Below are positions 1 to 9,190 of a DNA stretch of 33,966 bases, in pieces (positions within the stretch are counted from its first letter, which is position 1; each line of letters starts with the position of its first letter). The stretch spans positions 1 to 33,966 of the forward strand of contig CANROP010000005.1 of assembly GCA_947632265.1 (NCBI GenBank), given 5' to 3'. The translations under genes and the position numbers were made by a program. The DNA is from an uncultured Bacilli bacterium. GTDB taxonomy: Bacteria > Bacillota_I > Bacilli_A > RF39 > UBA660. The notes beneath the pieces were generated by a model. That model was not told the origin of the DNA. It was given only the letters and a program-made list of their open reading frames with translations, and made no database searches.

Positions 1-70
1 GCCGTTAAATATATCTATCATTTTCACTAATTATTATTTTTTATTTCACTATCATTTTCAAAAATTTTTC

Positions 71-404
71 ACACATTTTTTATGCTTTTTCAATTTCATA
101 CTGTGAATAATTTTTGAAAATGTCCCTATTTAAAAGCGAATAATTAGTAAAAACGTCCTGGCTTACTAGTCCATTTTATTGACAACAGGGACTCAATTAT
201 GTGATGTTTTCGGCTTGCCAAGAGCTGATAAAATAAGCCTTTGGCTAAGAAGCCTATCACATAATTGCCTATTGTCAATAAAAAATATGTGTAGAGACAT
301 TTTCACTAATTATTTGTTACCAAAAACAGAGACATTTTTACTAATTATTCATACATTTTTTATGCTTTTTCAATTTCATACATTTTTTATGCTTTTTCAA
401 TTTC
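71..404. repeat. 27-bp repeat, near-copy at 71-97 and two perfect tandem copies at 351-377 and 378-404; last copy overlaps the nusG 3' end
   Basis: atacattttttatgctttttcaatttc occurs twice in tandem at 351-404; acacattttttatgctttttcaatttc at 71-97 differs by one base. Confidence 0.9.
174..283. repeat. 110-nt rod-like inverted repeat
   Basis: ttttattgacaa (174-185)/ttgtcaataaaa (272-283); caattatgtgat (194-205)/atcacataattg (256-267); ggctt (212-216)/aagcc (250-254); gccaa (217-221)/ttggc (241-245). Confidence 0.85.
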
Positions 405-920
405 AGTAAACAATACTTCTACAATAGTTTCTTGTCCAAATAGATCTAGTGCGATTTCTAACTTTTGATTTGCCATATCTACAAGTTTTACTTTACCAAA
501 CATATTGGCAAATGCACCACTTATTACTTTTACGGTATCTCCTTCTTTTATTTCGTTTTCTACATCTATTCTACTCATTCCCATATTGCCTAGTATTTTG
601 TCTACTTCTTGCTTAGTTAGTGGGAAAGGTTTAGCTCCTTTACCACTAGATCCTATAAATCCTGTAACACCTGGTGTATTACGTACTATAAACCAAGCTT
701 CATCAGTCATTATCATCTCTACTAGTATGTATCCTGGAAACATTTTAGAATCTTTTTCTACTTCTTTTCCATTTTTTACTACTATTTCTTTTTGAGATGG
801 AACTACTACACGAAATATGTAATCTTCCATACCCATAGTACTCGCACGCATTTCTAGTTTTTCTTTTACCTTATTCTCATGCCCAGAATAAGTATTTACT
901 ACATACCATTCTTTTTCCAT
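387..920 (-). CDS. nusG: transcription termination/antitermination protein NusG
   Basis: 177 aa; WYVVNTYSGHENKVKEKLE start, PGYILVEM, VRNTPGVTGFIG and KOW-like EGDTVKVISGAFANMFGKV. Confidence 0.97.
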   Translation of the reverse strand: MEKEWYVVNTYSGHENKVKEKLEMRASTMGMEDYIFRVVVPSQKEIVVKNGKEVEKDSKMFPGYILVEMIMTDEAWFIVRNTPGVTGFIGSSGKGAKPFPLTKQEVDKILGNMGMSRIDVENEIKEGDTVKVISGAFANMFGKVKLVDMANQKLEIALDLFGQETIVEVLFTEIEKA

Positions 921-1099
921 TAACTAAACACCTTCATAACCGCACTTATTATTCCATTTATTCCTTCAAAGAACAACATAAAGAAACAAATAATAGCTAT
1001 TGTAGCTGTAGAGAATTTAATCATCTCTTTTCTCTTTGGCCATCTAACTCTACCCATTTCCTTTTTTACATTTACAAAAAACCTAGCTAATCTTTTCAT
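920..1099 (-). CDS. secE: preprotein translocase subunit SecE
   Basis: 59 aa read by hand, absent from ORF track: MKRLARFFVNVKKEMGRVRWPKRKEMIKFSTATIAIICFFMLFFEGINGIISAVMKVFS*; stop overlaps the nusG start (TAATG). Confidence 0.92.
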   Translation of the reverse strand: MKRLARFFVNVKKEMGRVRWPKRKEMIKFSTATIAIICFFMLFFEGINGIISAVMKVFS

Positions 1100-1161
1100 A
1101 TTCCACCTACTTTAATCCTATGTTTTTTCTAAAATAAAAACACAAACTCGTGTCTAAATAA

Positions 1162-1190
1162 ATATTATCACAATAGAAATTTTATGTCAA
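1162..1190 (-). promoter_or_regulatory. sigma-A-type promoter for secE-nusG
   Basis: minus strand TTGACA-17 bp-TAATAT. Confidence 0.7.
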
Positions 1191-1243
1191 TATTTTTGAT
1201 TCACTTATTTACCTTTTTTGCTTTTATCAATAATTATACTAAC

Positions 1244-1273
1244 AAAAAATTAAAGACTTTATAAATCTTTAAT
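1244..1273 (-). terminator. rho-independent terminator after the EssC-like gene
   Basis: minus strand ATTAAAGA..TCTTTAATTTTTT. Confidence 0.7.
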
Positions 1274-1277
1274 TTTT

Positions 1278-4200
1278 CTACTTTAATTTTAAATTTTCAA
1301 CATACTTAACGTATTGTACTTTGCCTCTTTTAATAACAAAACAGAAATTATTTGGAATATCTTGTCTCATTTCATTTATCTTTTGAGCAATTCTAATAGT
1401 AAATTGTTCATTAATACCATTTCCAAACCATATACCATAACTTGAATTTACACAAGTCTTATACCATGAATCAATTTCAAATTTTTTGATTTTTGAAATG
1501 CTATCAACGATTATAAAATTAATTATACCTAAATCTTTTCCTGAAACAAACAATTCACCAAATTGATCTTTAATAGATTCATCTAATCTATTTTTAAATG
1601 ATTCAATGCCTATAATCATACAAGTGATTTTTCTATCATTTTCAAATATTTTTCTACTATAATTATTTTTTATGTATTGCTCTTTTTTGGATTTTATATA
1701 ACTACATAAATTTTCAAATACCTTATCAAAATTATCACTATAATAATTATAATATGATTTATAAGTATTATCTATAGTATAATCTTCAGCATTTATAACA
1801 ATTAAAGTGGATTTATTAGTTGCAATCATCTGATTTATCAAAGGATTAATAAAACTTTCAGTAATATTTAAATCAAATGAAGTTATTATAGTTACATAAT
1901 TTTTAATAAAATTAAATTTAGCAAGTTCCAATGTATTTTTATCTATTCCTATAATCATCTCATCAGATTTACCAAATTCACTATAAATATCTTTATATGA
2001 AACAGTAACAGGTAAAACTGGTATACTCTTAGCTTTTATATTAGAGTTTGCTAGAAACTCATTTTTCTTATCTTTAATATATCTAATGATATTATCTCTT
2101 TCTGCTACAAGAGCAGTTTGAAATTCATAAACATCATCTAATCTAAAAATTCCACGTCCAAATATTTTATCTGGATAATTTTTATGAACATTTCCAAGTA
2201 TAGAAGTATAATCATCATCATTATTTTGTTGTAATGAATAGAAAATAGCGAAGTTTTGTTTCAATTTAAATCTAACTCCATTTGGAGTATTTACAGTTAT
2301 AACGAAATAAATACCATATTTATTGCAATCTCTTGTTAACATAATTAATTCATCAGATAAATCATCATACATTTCTTGATAAGATTCATAACTATTAATA
2401 ACTACTACAATAGCAGGTACTTTATCGCCACTATTTTTACAATATGTATAATAATCTCCATTATATTCAGCAAAAAGTACTTTTCTTTCTTCAACTATAT
2501 CATTTAGCATCTTATATAAATTTCTGATTTTCTCGTCATCACTTGAAGTTAGTACATCGCCAACTATAGGATAATCATTAAACATTTTAAGTGACTCTGA
2601 ACCAAAATCCATAACATAATAGTTTAATTCTTCTGGTGAATAATAAAGTTCAGATGAATATATCAAAGTTGTAATTAAATTTTCTTTACCACTACCACTA
2701 GCTCCATAAATAAGTGCATTTCCTTCATTAGTTAGAGGAAGAGTTAATAATCTTTGTTCCTGTCTTGATGGTATATCATATTCACCTATTATAGGATTTA
2801 TAATATAATTTTCTTTTTTATAATTATATTTATAAGCTAAGTCTTCAACCCTTATATCAGAACTCATTTTTTCTAACCATAGTGGTTGACATTTAATATT
2901 TTGATCTTTAGCTATATCACTTAAATATTTAACTATATTAATTAATTCTTCACCTAAATTTATAGGTTTTTGTTCCAAATTTTTTACTTTAGTATCAGTC
3001 TTTTTATAAACATAACCAACATTATCTATAAAATCAATACTTGTATCTAATACTTTTACTACTTTTTCTGTTGGAATATATTTTCCACCTGCATAAGCAG
3101 ATTGACCTAGTGAGAATATTTCATTATATCCAACTTGGAAATAAAATCTACCAGTTTGTTTTAAGTAGGCTGCATCTGGTGATTTAATTATATCATTTGA
3201 ATCAGATTTATCTTGTACTCTCAAACAAATTCTAAACCTAGTATTACTCCATATTTGTGGATCTACAACACCACTTGGTCTTTGTGTAGATAGAATTAAA
3301 TGTACTCCTAAACTACGTCCAATTCTTGATACACTTATTAATTTATCCATGAAATCAGGTTGTTGATGTTTAAGTTCTGCAAACTCATCACATATTATAA
3401 ATAAATGTGAGATAGGTTCACTTACTATTTTTTCCCTGTACATTCTTTGATATTTATAAATATCTATTGTACTTTCACCAGATATTTCTCTTGCTTTATT
3501 AAATAAAGCTTGTCTTCTTTTTAGTTCAGATTCTATTGAAACTAAACTTCTCATAATTTCATTAGTATCTAAGTTTGTTATAGTTCCAACTAAATGTGGT
3601 AATTTTAAACCAGTTATTTTATTTTCAAAAGCACCTGCAAGTCCTCCACCTTTATAATCTATTAAAATAAATTGTACTTCATAGGGGTGATAATTAATGG
3701 CCATAGATAAAATATATGTAATTATAAATTCAGATTTCCCACTTCCTGTCATACCCGCTATAAGTCCATGAGGTCCGTGGAATTTTTCATGTAAATCAAG
3801 GCTTATTATTTCTCCAGTTTTACCAATTCCAACAGGAGCTTGAAGACTTAAAATTGGATTATTAGTAGCCCATCTTACTGATGAGTTTAACTGTTCTACT
3901 TTACCTACATCATACATTTCTAAAAATCCAACTCTATCGACTAATTTAGAATCATCGTTTTCATTTTGTTCAATTGGTATATTACATAGTACTTTAGCTA
4001 GAGCATCATAGTTTATTGGTGAGATTAAATCTGCTTTAAATCCAATACTTTTGTTAATATTTTCACTACTTCTAAGTTCTCCAGATGAATCATTTAAATT
4101 AATAAAGGTACCACATTGATCTGGTAAGTTAGTTATTTTTGTATCGAGTATCATTAAACTAAATCCTAAATAAGTTTTACTATTTAAAATATTATTAAAT

Positions 4201-5897
4201 ACATCAAATTCTCTTACTTTTTTAAAACTATCAGTAATTATAAGATAAATTTTATTAAAACTTTCTTTAGATTCAGAATAATTAGCATTCTTTTCTTTTA
4301 CTGCATTTATTTGATTATCTAAGTAATAACATACACTTTTATATTCATCACTATTAGTCGCAAAAAATCTTATACTTTTATCATCGCTAAATACATGTGG
4401 AATATTTTTTAAAAAATTCCATTGGTGTGCTTTCTCCTCATCAGTTAAAACTACTATTTTTAAATCATCATAACTGTGCTGAGCAAGTATTTGAACTAAT
4501 AATCTTTTTACATAATCAGTTAAAGCATCTCCACCTATAAAACCACTTATATAATTTTTAGTGAGTGATAAAACTATAGGAACACCATTTAGCATTTTAG
4601 GTTCTTTACTTAAAGTAGAAGCTATTTCTACAAGGTTATCTTCTGCCATTGTAAAATGGTCTTCTGGATACTTTATTTTAATTTCCATAGGTATTGAACC
4701 TTCACCTAAATTAACTTCTAAGTAATCATCATCATCTATTCTTCTCTGCCACAAGTTAGTAAATCTTTTTAGAATTACATTAGAAGCTTCTATTGAAGTC
4801 ATATAATTATTTTTCAATAAACTTTCTTGATTAATTTTTTCTTGTTTAATAATTTGTCTTTTACTCTCAATATATTTACTATATTTTTTTTGACGTTCTT
4901 TCTCTTGTTTTATACGAGTTTTTTTGTTATACCACTTAGTAAATACTGGCCATATAAATACGGTTGCGATCATCGCACCGCAAATTATTAATGAAGGTAT
5001 TACATTACCCCATGTACTACTACCATTAAAAACACTACTTAAAGATGCATAACCCATTACTAAAGAAGTCATAGACATAGTAAGCATAGGCCCTATTGTA
5101 AGAATTATTGGTTGATCTTTTTCATCAACTTTTGTTGGGGGTGGGTCAACTGTTAATTCTAAAGCATCATTTTTCCTAAAAAATCTAGGTACTTTATGAA
5201 AGTACTCATTTTCATTATACATCTTAAATTCTACTTCTTCAGTACTTTCAGTAAATGGGGTATTTAATGGTGTTATTTTATTTGTTTGTTCTAAATTAAC
5301 TTTTAAATTTTTAACATCATTTGTATTTATATATAAACAATATGAATTATTTAAAATGGATAATATTATTTTTAATCCTGATATAAATATAATATCGCCT
5401 ATTTTAAGTTCTACTTCTTTTCTTATTCTAATGTCATTTACGTATATACCATTTTTTGAATTATTGTCTACAATATATACTTTACCATTTACAAGTTTAA
5501 TAAAACAAGCATAGTCATCAATACTACTATATACTACTAAGTTATTTGGATTACTACCTATAGTAATACCTTCTGATATTCTATTTTGAATTTGATATGC
5601 TTGATATTTTATATCGATATTAGAGCAATATAAAACAAAATAACTTTTTTCTATATCATTATAAACCAAATAATAATTACCAACTTCAAGATACACAAAA
5701 GGTATTCTTCTATTATTTGATACACAGTAAACATCATTATTACTTATTAATTTCCATTTACCATTTTCTGATTCAGTAGACATTAAATTTCTTCTAATAC
5801 CGTTTTCATCGATTCCACTTATCCAATAATTTCCTTCGATTTTACTAGGTAAAATAATATTATTTATTCTAGAAGATTTAATTATAGAAACTCTCAT
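1278..5897 (-). CDS. essC: type VIIb secretion FtsK/SpoIIIE-type ATPase, EssC-like
   Basis: 1539 aa; FHA-like N-terminus (ISEGITIGSNPNN..VDNNSKNGIYVND), TM pair, Walker A GMTGSGKS and GASGSGKE, FILIDYKGGG. Confidence 0.95.
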   Translation of the reverse strand: MRVSIIKSSRINNIILPSKIEGNYWISGIDENGIRRNLMSTESENGKWKLISNNDVYCVSNNRRIPFVYLEVGNYYLVYNDIEKSYFVLYCSNIDIKYQAYQIQNRISEGITIGSNPNNLVVYSSIDDYACFIKLVNGKVYIVDNNSKNGIYVNDIRIRKEVELKIGDIIFISGLKIILSILNNSYCLYINTNDVKNLKVNLEQTNKITPLNTPFTESTEEVEFKMYNENEYFHKVPRFFRKNDALELTVDPPPTKVDEKDQPIILTIGPMLTMSMTSLVMGYASLSSVFNGSSTWGNVIPSLIICGAMIATVFIWPVFTKWYNKKTRIKQEKERQKKYSKYIESKRQIIKQEKINQESLLKNNYMTSIEASNVILKRFTNLWQRRIDDDDYLEVNLGEGSIPMEIKIKYPEDHFTMAEDNLVEIASTLSKEPKMLNGVPIVLSLTKNYISGFIGGDALTDYVKRLLVQILAQHSYDDLKIVVLTDEEKAHQWNFLKNIPHVFSDDKSIRFFATNSDEYKSVCYYLDNQINAVKEKNANYSESKESFNKIYLIITDSFKKVREFDVFNNILNSKTYLGFSLMILDTKITNLPDQCGTFINLNDSSGELRSSENINKSIGFKADLISPINYDALAKVLCNIPIEQNENDDSKLVDRVGFLEMYDVGKVEQLNSSVRWATNNPILSLQAPVGIGKTGEIISLDLHEKFHGPHGLIAGMTGSGKSEFIITYILSMAINYHPYEVQFILIDYKGGGLAGAFENKITGLKLPHLVGTITNLDTNEIMRSLVSIESELKRRQALFNKAREISGESTIDIYKYQRMYREKIVSEPISHLFIICDEFAELKHQQPDFMDKLISVSRIGRSLGVHLILSTQRPSGVVDPQIWSNTRFRICLRVQDKSDSNDIIKSPDAAYLKQTGRFYFQVGYNEIFSLGQSAYAGGKYIPTEKVVKVLDTSIDFIDNVGYVYKKTDTKVKNLEQKPINLGEELINIVKYLSDIAKDQNIKCQPLWLEKMSSDIRVEDLAYKYNYKKENYIINPIIGEYDIPSRQEQRLLTLPLTNEGNALIYGASGSGKENLITTLIYSSELYYSPEELNYYVMDFGSESLKMFNDYPIVGDVLTSSDDEKIRNLYKMLNDIVEERKVLFAEYNGDYYTYCKNSGDKVPAIVVVINSYESYQEMYDDLSDELIMLTRDCNKYGIYFVITVNTPNGVRFKLKQNFAIFYSLQQNNDDDYTSILGNVHKNYPDKIFGRGIFRLDDVYEFQTALVAERDNIIRYIKDKKNEFLANSNIKAKSIPVLPVTVSYKDIYSEFGKSDEMIIGIDKNTLELAKFNFIKNYVTIITSFDLNITESFINPLINQMIATNKSTLIVINAEDYTIDNTYKSYYNYYSDNFDKVFENLCSYIKSKKEQYIKNNYSRKIFENDRKITCMIIGIESFKNRLDESIKDQFGELFVSGKDLGIINFIIVDSISKIKKFEIDSWYKTCVNSSYGIWFGNGINEQFTIRIAQKINEMRQDIPNNFCFVIKRGKVQYVKYVENLKLK

Positions 5898-5932
5898 TTA
5901 GCACCCCATTTCTATTCTACTTTTTTTAATAT

Positions 5933-6889
5933 TTATTTACTCTTTACTGGTTCTAAAACATACATTCCTGTTGCATTATTTGGATCATGATCATCATCCT
6001 GCCATAAATTATATATTTCACCACTACCTGGGTCACTTACAATTATATTATCGCCATCTATTCCAAGTACTGAAACATAGTGAGTTTTACCACTTTTATT
6101 TCCAACTTGTACAGCAACCATATTGCCTAAATCAAATTGTTCTTTTATTTGATCGAACTTACTTTTTTTAGAATTAAATTCTATAGGTTTTATAGAATCA
6201 ACTCCATCAACTACATCACAAAAGTGTCCAAACTTTAACCCGCCACCTGATGTAAATCCTGTTGAGTTATCCTTACCAGATTTTTTAAGAAGTTCATTAA
6301 CTAAAATTTCTGGTGTAATATTAGAATCAAGGCCATATGCTTTTATCAAAATAGCAAATGAAGTAAGAAGACAACCTGCTGATGAAACTTTTATTGCTTT
6401 TCCCTCTTTATTATGCCCAATTACAATATTACCCCATTCTTTATCATCTTGTCTAAAGTTTACAGTTGCATCTATACCTTTATCTATTGAAACATTCGGT
6501 TTAGTCATAGCTAAGGCTAAATTTTCAACAAACTTATCTACTGAAAACACTTCAATATTAGAAATACTATCTACTTCTGGTAACTTAGATAAAAGAGTTG
6601 CAACACTACTTGAAACATTAGAGCAAACTTTTACCTCTCCAGATAAATATTCTTCAACACTATTAACACTAGTTATATAAGAATTTAACCAATTTATTGT
6701 ATTATCAAAATTTGAATTAATATTTGAAATCGCACTTTTTATTTCTTCTTCTATTTTTGACTTAAATTCACCTATAGATGAAATAGAATTAATTATTGAA
6801 TCAATATCTTCATTAATTTTACTTTTTAAATTTTCTAGATTTTGTTTAGATTTTTCTAAACTTCTTATATTTATTTTAATATGACTCAT
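5933..6889 (-). CDS. coiled-coil protein with C-terminal C39-like (peptidase_C39_2) cysteine peptidase domain; candidate T7SS effector
   Basis: SSAGCLLTSFAIL (Cys), KTHYVSVLGIDGDNIIVSDPGSG (His, Asp); helical N-terminus; in the T7SS cluster. Confidence 0.75.
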   Translation of the reverse strand: MSHIKINIRSLEKSKQNLENLKSKINEDIDSIINSISSIGEFKSKIEEEIKSAISNINSNFDNTINWLNSYITSVNSVEEYLSGEVKVCSNVSSSVATLLSKLPEVDSISNIEVFSVDKFVENLALAMTKPNVSIDKGIDATVNFRQDDKEWGNIVIGHNKEGKAIKVSSAGCLLTSFAILIKAYGLDSNITPEILVNELLKKSGKDNSTGFTSGGGLKFGHFCDVVDGVDSIKPIEFNSKKSKFDQIKEQFDLGNMVAVQVGNKSGKTHYVSVLGIDGDNIIVSDPGSGEIYNLWQDDDHDPNNATGMYVLEPVKSK

Positions 6890-6898
6890 GTAACACCC

Positions 6899-7390
6899 CT
6901 AACCAAATATACTTGTAATAGTTTTTGATAATTCGTTCATTTCTCTATTTAAATCATCAATCTCATCTTGTAGTTGTTTTAAAAGAATAGTTAAACGTTT
7001 TTGCTCTTCTGTTAATTTTGCATGTTCTTTTATATTTTCTTCTAAAGAAACAGATTTTAAAGCTATTTCTACTTGTTTCAATTTAACATCAGTTTGTGCG
7101 AGTTCTCTTTGCTTAGCTTTTTTTTCATCTTTTTTCTTTTGCCATGATTCTATTTTATCTGCAAGATTAGCAATCTTTTCAATAACTGCATTTAATCCAT
7201 CAAATGATTTAGTTTCTAAATGGGTAAGTGCCTCATCATATGGAATACGTGCAGAAGCTATCCAATCTTCCTTAGAAACTTTACAATTTTCTAAATTTAA
7301 ACTTTGACCACTTTTTATTTTTTCTATTTCTCTTTTTAAATTACTAGCTAAAGTTCTTAAAGCTGATACACTTATATTTGAAAAATCCAT
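6899..7390 (-). CDS. coiled-coil protein, probable T7SS accessory/chaperone-like
   Basis: 163 aa, heptad-rich; between the effector candidate and WXG-like genes. Confidence 0.5.
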   Translation of the reverse strand: MDFSNISVSALRTLASNLKREIEKIKSGQSLNLENCKVSKEDWIASARIPYDEALTHLETKSFDGLNAVIEKIANLADKIESWQKKKDEKKAKQRELAQTDVKLKQVEIALKSVSLEENIKEHAKLTEEQKRLTILLKQLQDEIDDLNREMNELSKTITSIFG

Positions 7391-7392
7391 AA

Positions 7393-7773
7393 CTACCTCC
7401 TATTTTGATATAGTCTATATATACTTGAATTTTCTGAACTAGGAGTATTTGTTTTTAAATTTGAAGAAACTCCATTTATTACATTGGATTCTAAATTTTG
7501 ATACCCTATAGAACATTCAGCCATAAATACTACAGTATTATCTATTTCATTTAATACATTTGTATAAGATTGTTCAAAAGGTTGTGATCCATTACCACTT
7601 CTTATTTTACTTACAAATGCATTTGCAGCTTTTCCCTTCCAAACTCCATTATATCCAGCTATACCATTTAAATTTTTTAATGATTCTTCTAATTCACTTT
7701 TTAATTTTTCAACAATAGTATGTAAAGCCTCGCAAGAACTCTCCACACCTTCATAGCTTATTTTCTCTTCCAT
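7393..7773 (-). CDS. WXG100-like protein
   Basis: 126 aa helical with central VWKGKAANAF. Confidence 0.75.
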   Translation of the reverse strand: MEEKISYEGVESSCEALHTIVEKLKSELEESLKNLNGIAGYNGVWKGKAANAFVSKIRSGNGSQPFEQSYTNVLNEIDNTVVFMAECSIGYQNLESNVINGVSSNLKTNTPSSENSSIYRLYQNRR

Positions 7774-7776
7774 TAA

Positions 7777-8103
7777 TTACACCACCGTTATTTTCTTTTG
7801 TGAAAACTCTTCATCCATTTGAGCATAAATGTTAGAAACCACTGTTAAATATGATATATATGAACCTAATAAATCTTTAAGATAGGTTAATTCAGGAGTA
7901 CAAATACCCTCCATAAAATTTATGTATGCTAGAGCATCTATTCCATTCCAAACATCATTTATATTATCTATTTCACTTGAAAAATTTGATATAGAAGAAG
8001 AAATAGAAGAAACATTTAAACTAAGATTATTCGCACATGATTTTATTTCATCAGTATCAATTTCTATTATATAATCTTCTGTTTCTGTTTGCATATAAAT
8101 CAC
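7777..8103 (-). CDS. WXG100-like protein (WNG variant)
   Basis: 108 aa with central DVWNGIDALAYINFM. Confidence 0.65.
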   Translation of the reverse strand: MIYMQTETEDYIIEIDTDEIKSCANNLSLNVSSISSSISNFSSEIDNINDVWNGIDALAYINFMEGICTPELTYLKDLLGSYISYLTVVSNIYAQMDEEFSQKKITVV

Positions 8104-8128
8104 TCACTTTCTAAAATGTTTTATACCA

Positions 8129-8166
8129 TTTACAAGTAAATAAAATAATATTTATTTACTTGTAAA
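8129..8166. repeat. perfect 16-bp inverted repeat, 6-nt loop, between two WXG-like genes
   Basis: tttacaagtaaataaa-ataata-tttatttacttgtaaa. Confidence 0.95.
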
Positions 8167-8186
8167 GAATACGAAACATATCGTTT

Positions 8187-8507
8187 CTATTCCCTACCCA
8201 TAACAGCATTATCAACAGCTTTAAAGTTAGCTATAACAGTCATTAACTTACTATGGCAATTAGATATAGCTTGAGAAAATTGAGGGAATTTTTCGCTTAA
8301 TCTATCAAAAGTTTCTTTACTAGTTGCAGCTGCTGTACCACTCCATACTTCATCTGTACCAACTTTTTCAAATAAATTTTTTATTTCATTTAATAAAGTT
8401 TCCATGTTTCTTGATGAACTATTTAAATTTTCAGCTATTTCTTCAATCTCAGAATATGATAATTTTGAAATACCACTTGCATTATTCATACTTTTCCTCC
8501 TATCCAT
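8187..8507 (-). CDS. WXG100-like protein; likely start 8489 (MNNASG)
   Basis: central EVWSGTAAATSKETFDRL; AGGAGG upstream of the internal ATG. Confidence 0.75.
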   Translation of the reverse strand: MDRRKSMNNASGISKLSYSEIEEIAENLNSSSRNMETLLNEIKNLFEKVGTDEVWSGTAAATSKETFDRLSEKFPQFSQAISNCHSKLMTVIANFKAVDNAVMGRE

Positions 8508-8787
8508 TTATAGAATTTGCATTTTCTTGAGCAACTCTTTCATATTCATTTCCAACTTTTATTAAGAAATTTCCTATTGAAGCAATTTCATCAGACAAAT
8601 CTTGCATATATCTTGCTTGTTCTTCGACTGCAATCGCATATTGTTCTGAGTCACTACCTTCCCAATAAGTTTTTAAATTATTGTTATTACTTTTTATAGT
8701 ATCTAAAAGTGCTTGAAATTCCTCATGTTTAGTTAATACATCATTACCTACACTTTTTGTTAACTCATAATTTATTTTTAAATCCAT
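8500..8787 (-). CDS. WXG100 family protein (EsxA-like)
   Basis: 95 aa, TYWEGSDSEQYAIAVEEQ. Confidence 0.82.
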   Translation of the reverse strand: MDLKINYELTKSVGNDVLTKHEEFQALLDTIKSNNNNLKTYWEGSDSEQYAIAVEEQARYMQDLSDEIASIGNFLIKVGNEYERVAQENANSING

Positions 8788-8802
8788 AATCTCGCCTCCA
8801 TT

Positions 8803-9057
8803 CTACATTATTATTATCTTTGACCCATTTTTTATTCCTGAATCTTTGATATACATGTTATTATCAAATTCAAGTCCAGTATCTCTATCTAAGAAGCGCA
8901 CCTCGGACATATCTTTCTTAAATGCACCACTAGTCAATTCGCTTAAAGCACCAAGTATAGATTTTTTTATTGTACCAACTTTCTTATTGTTTGGAATAAA
9001 TAATTCATATTCTGCTTCAACGATTGGAACAATAACAGTTATCAAATATTTGTTCAT
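8803..9057 (-). CDS. esaB: EsaB/YukD-like ubiquitin-fold protein
   Basis: MNKYLITVIVPIVEAEYELFIPNNKKVGTIKKSI..NNMYIKDSGIKNGSKIIIM; start trimmed from 9090 because GAAAGGGG precedes ATG at 9057. Confidence 0.75.
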   Translation of the reverse strand: MNKYLITVIVPIVEAEYELFIPNNKKVGTIKKSILGALSELTSGAFKKDMSEVRFLDRDTGLEFDNNMYIKDSGIKNGSKIIIM

Positions 9058-9153
9058 ATTAACCCCTTTCATACATTTATATAGTAGCATCCTACCATGT
9101 ATATCATGAAAATTATAACAAAATTATTTTTCAATGTAAATATTTTACTCGAA

Positions 9154-9183
9154 ATAAAGACACCAAATATTTGATGTCTTTAT
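9154..9183. terminator. terminator-like inverted repeat
   Basis: ataaagacaccaaatatttgatgtctttat. Confidence 0.7.
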
Positions 9184-9190
9184 CTATTCA

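Noticed and set aside
179-409. 76-aa plus-strand ORF
   Set aside because: Runs through the inverted repeat and tandem repeats; repetitive FHTFFMLFQF translation is a repeat artefact.
505-795. Plus-strand ORF of 96 aa
   Set aside because: Antisense to nusG, low-complexity hydrophobic translation; nusG is certain.
8324-8699. Plus-strand ORFs inside WXG-like genes
   Set aside because: Shadow ORFs opposite well-supported small CDSs.
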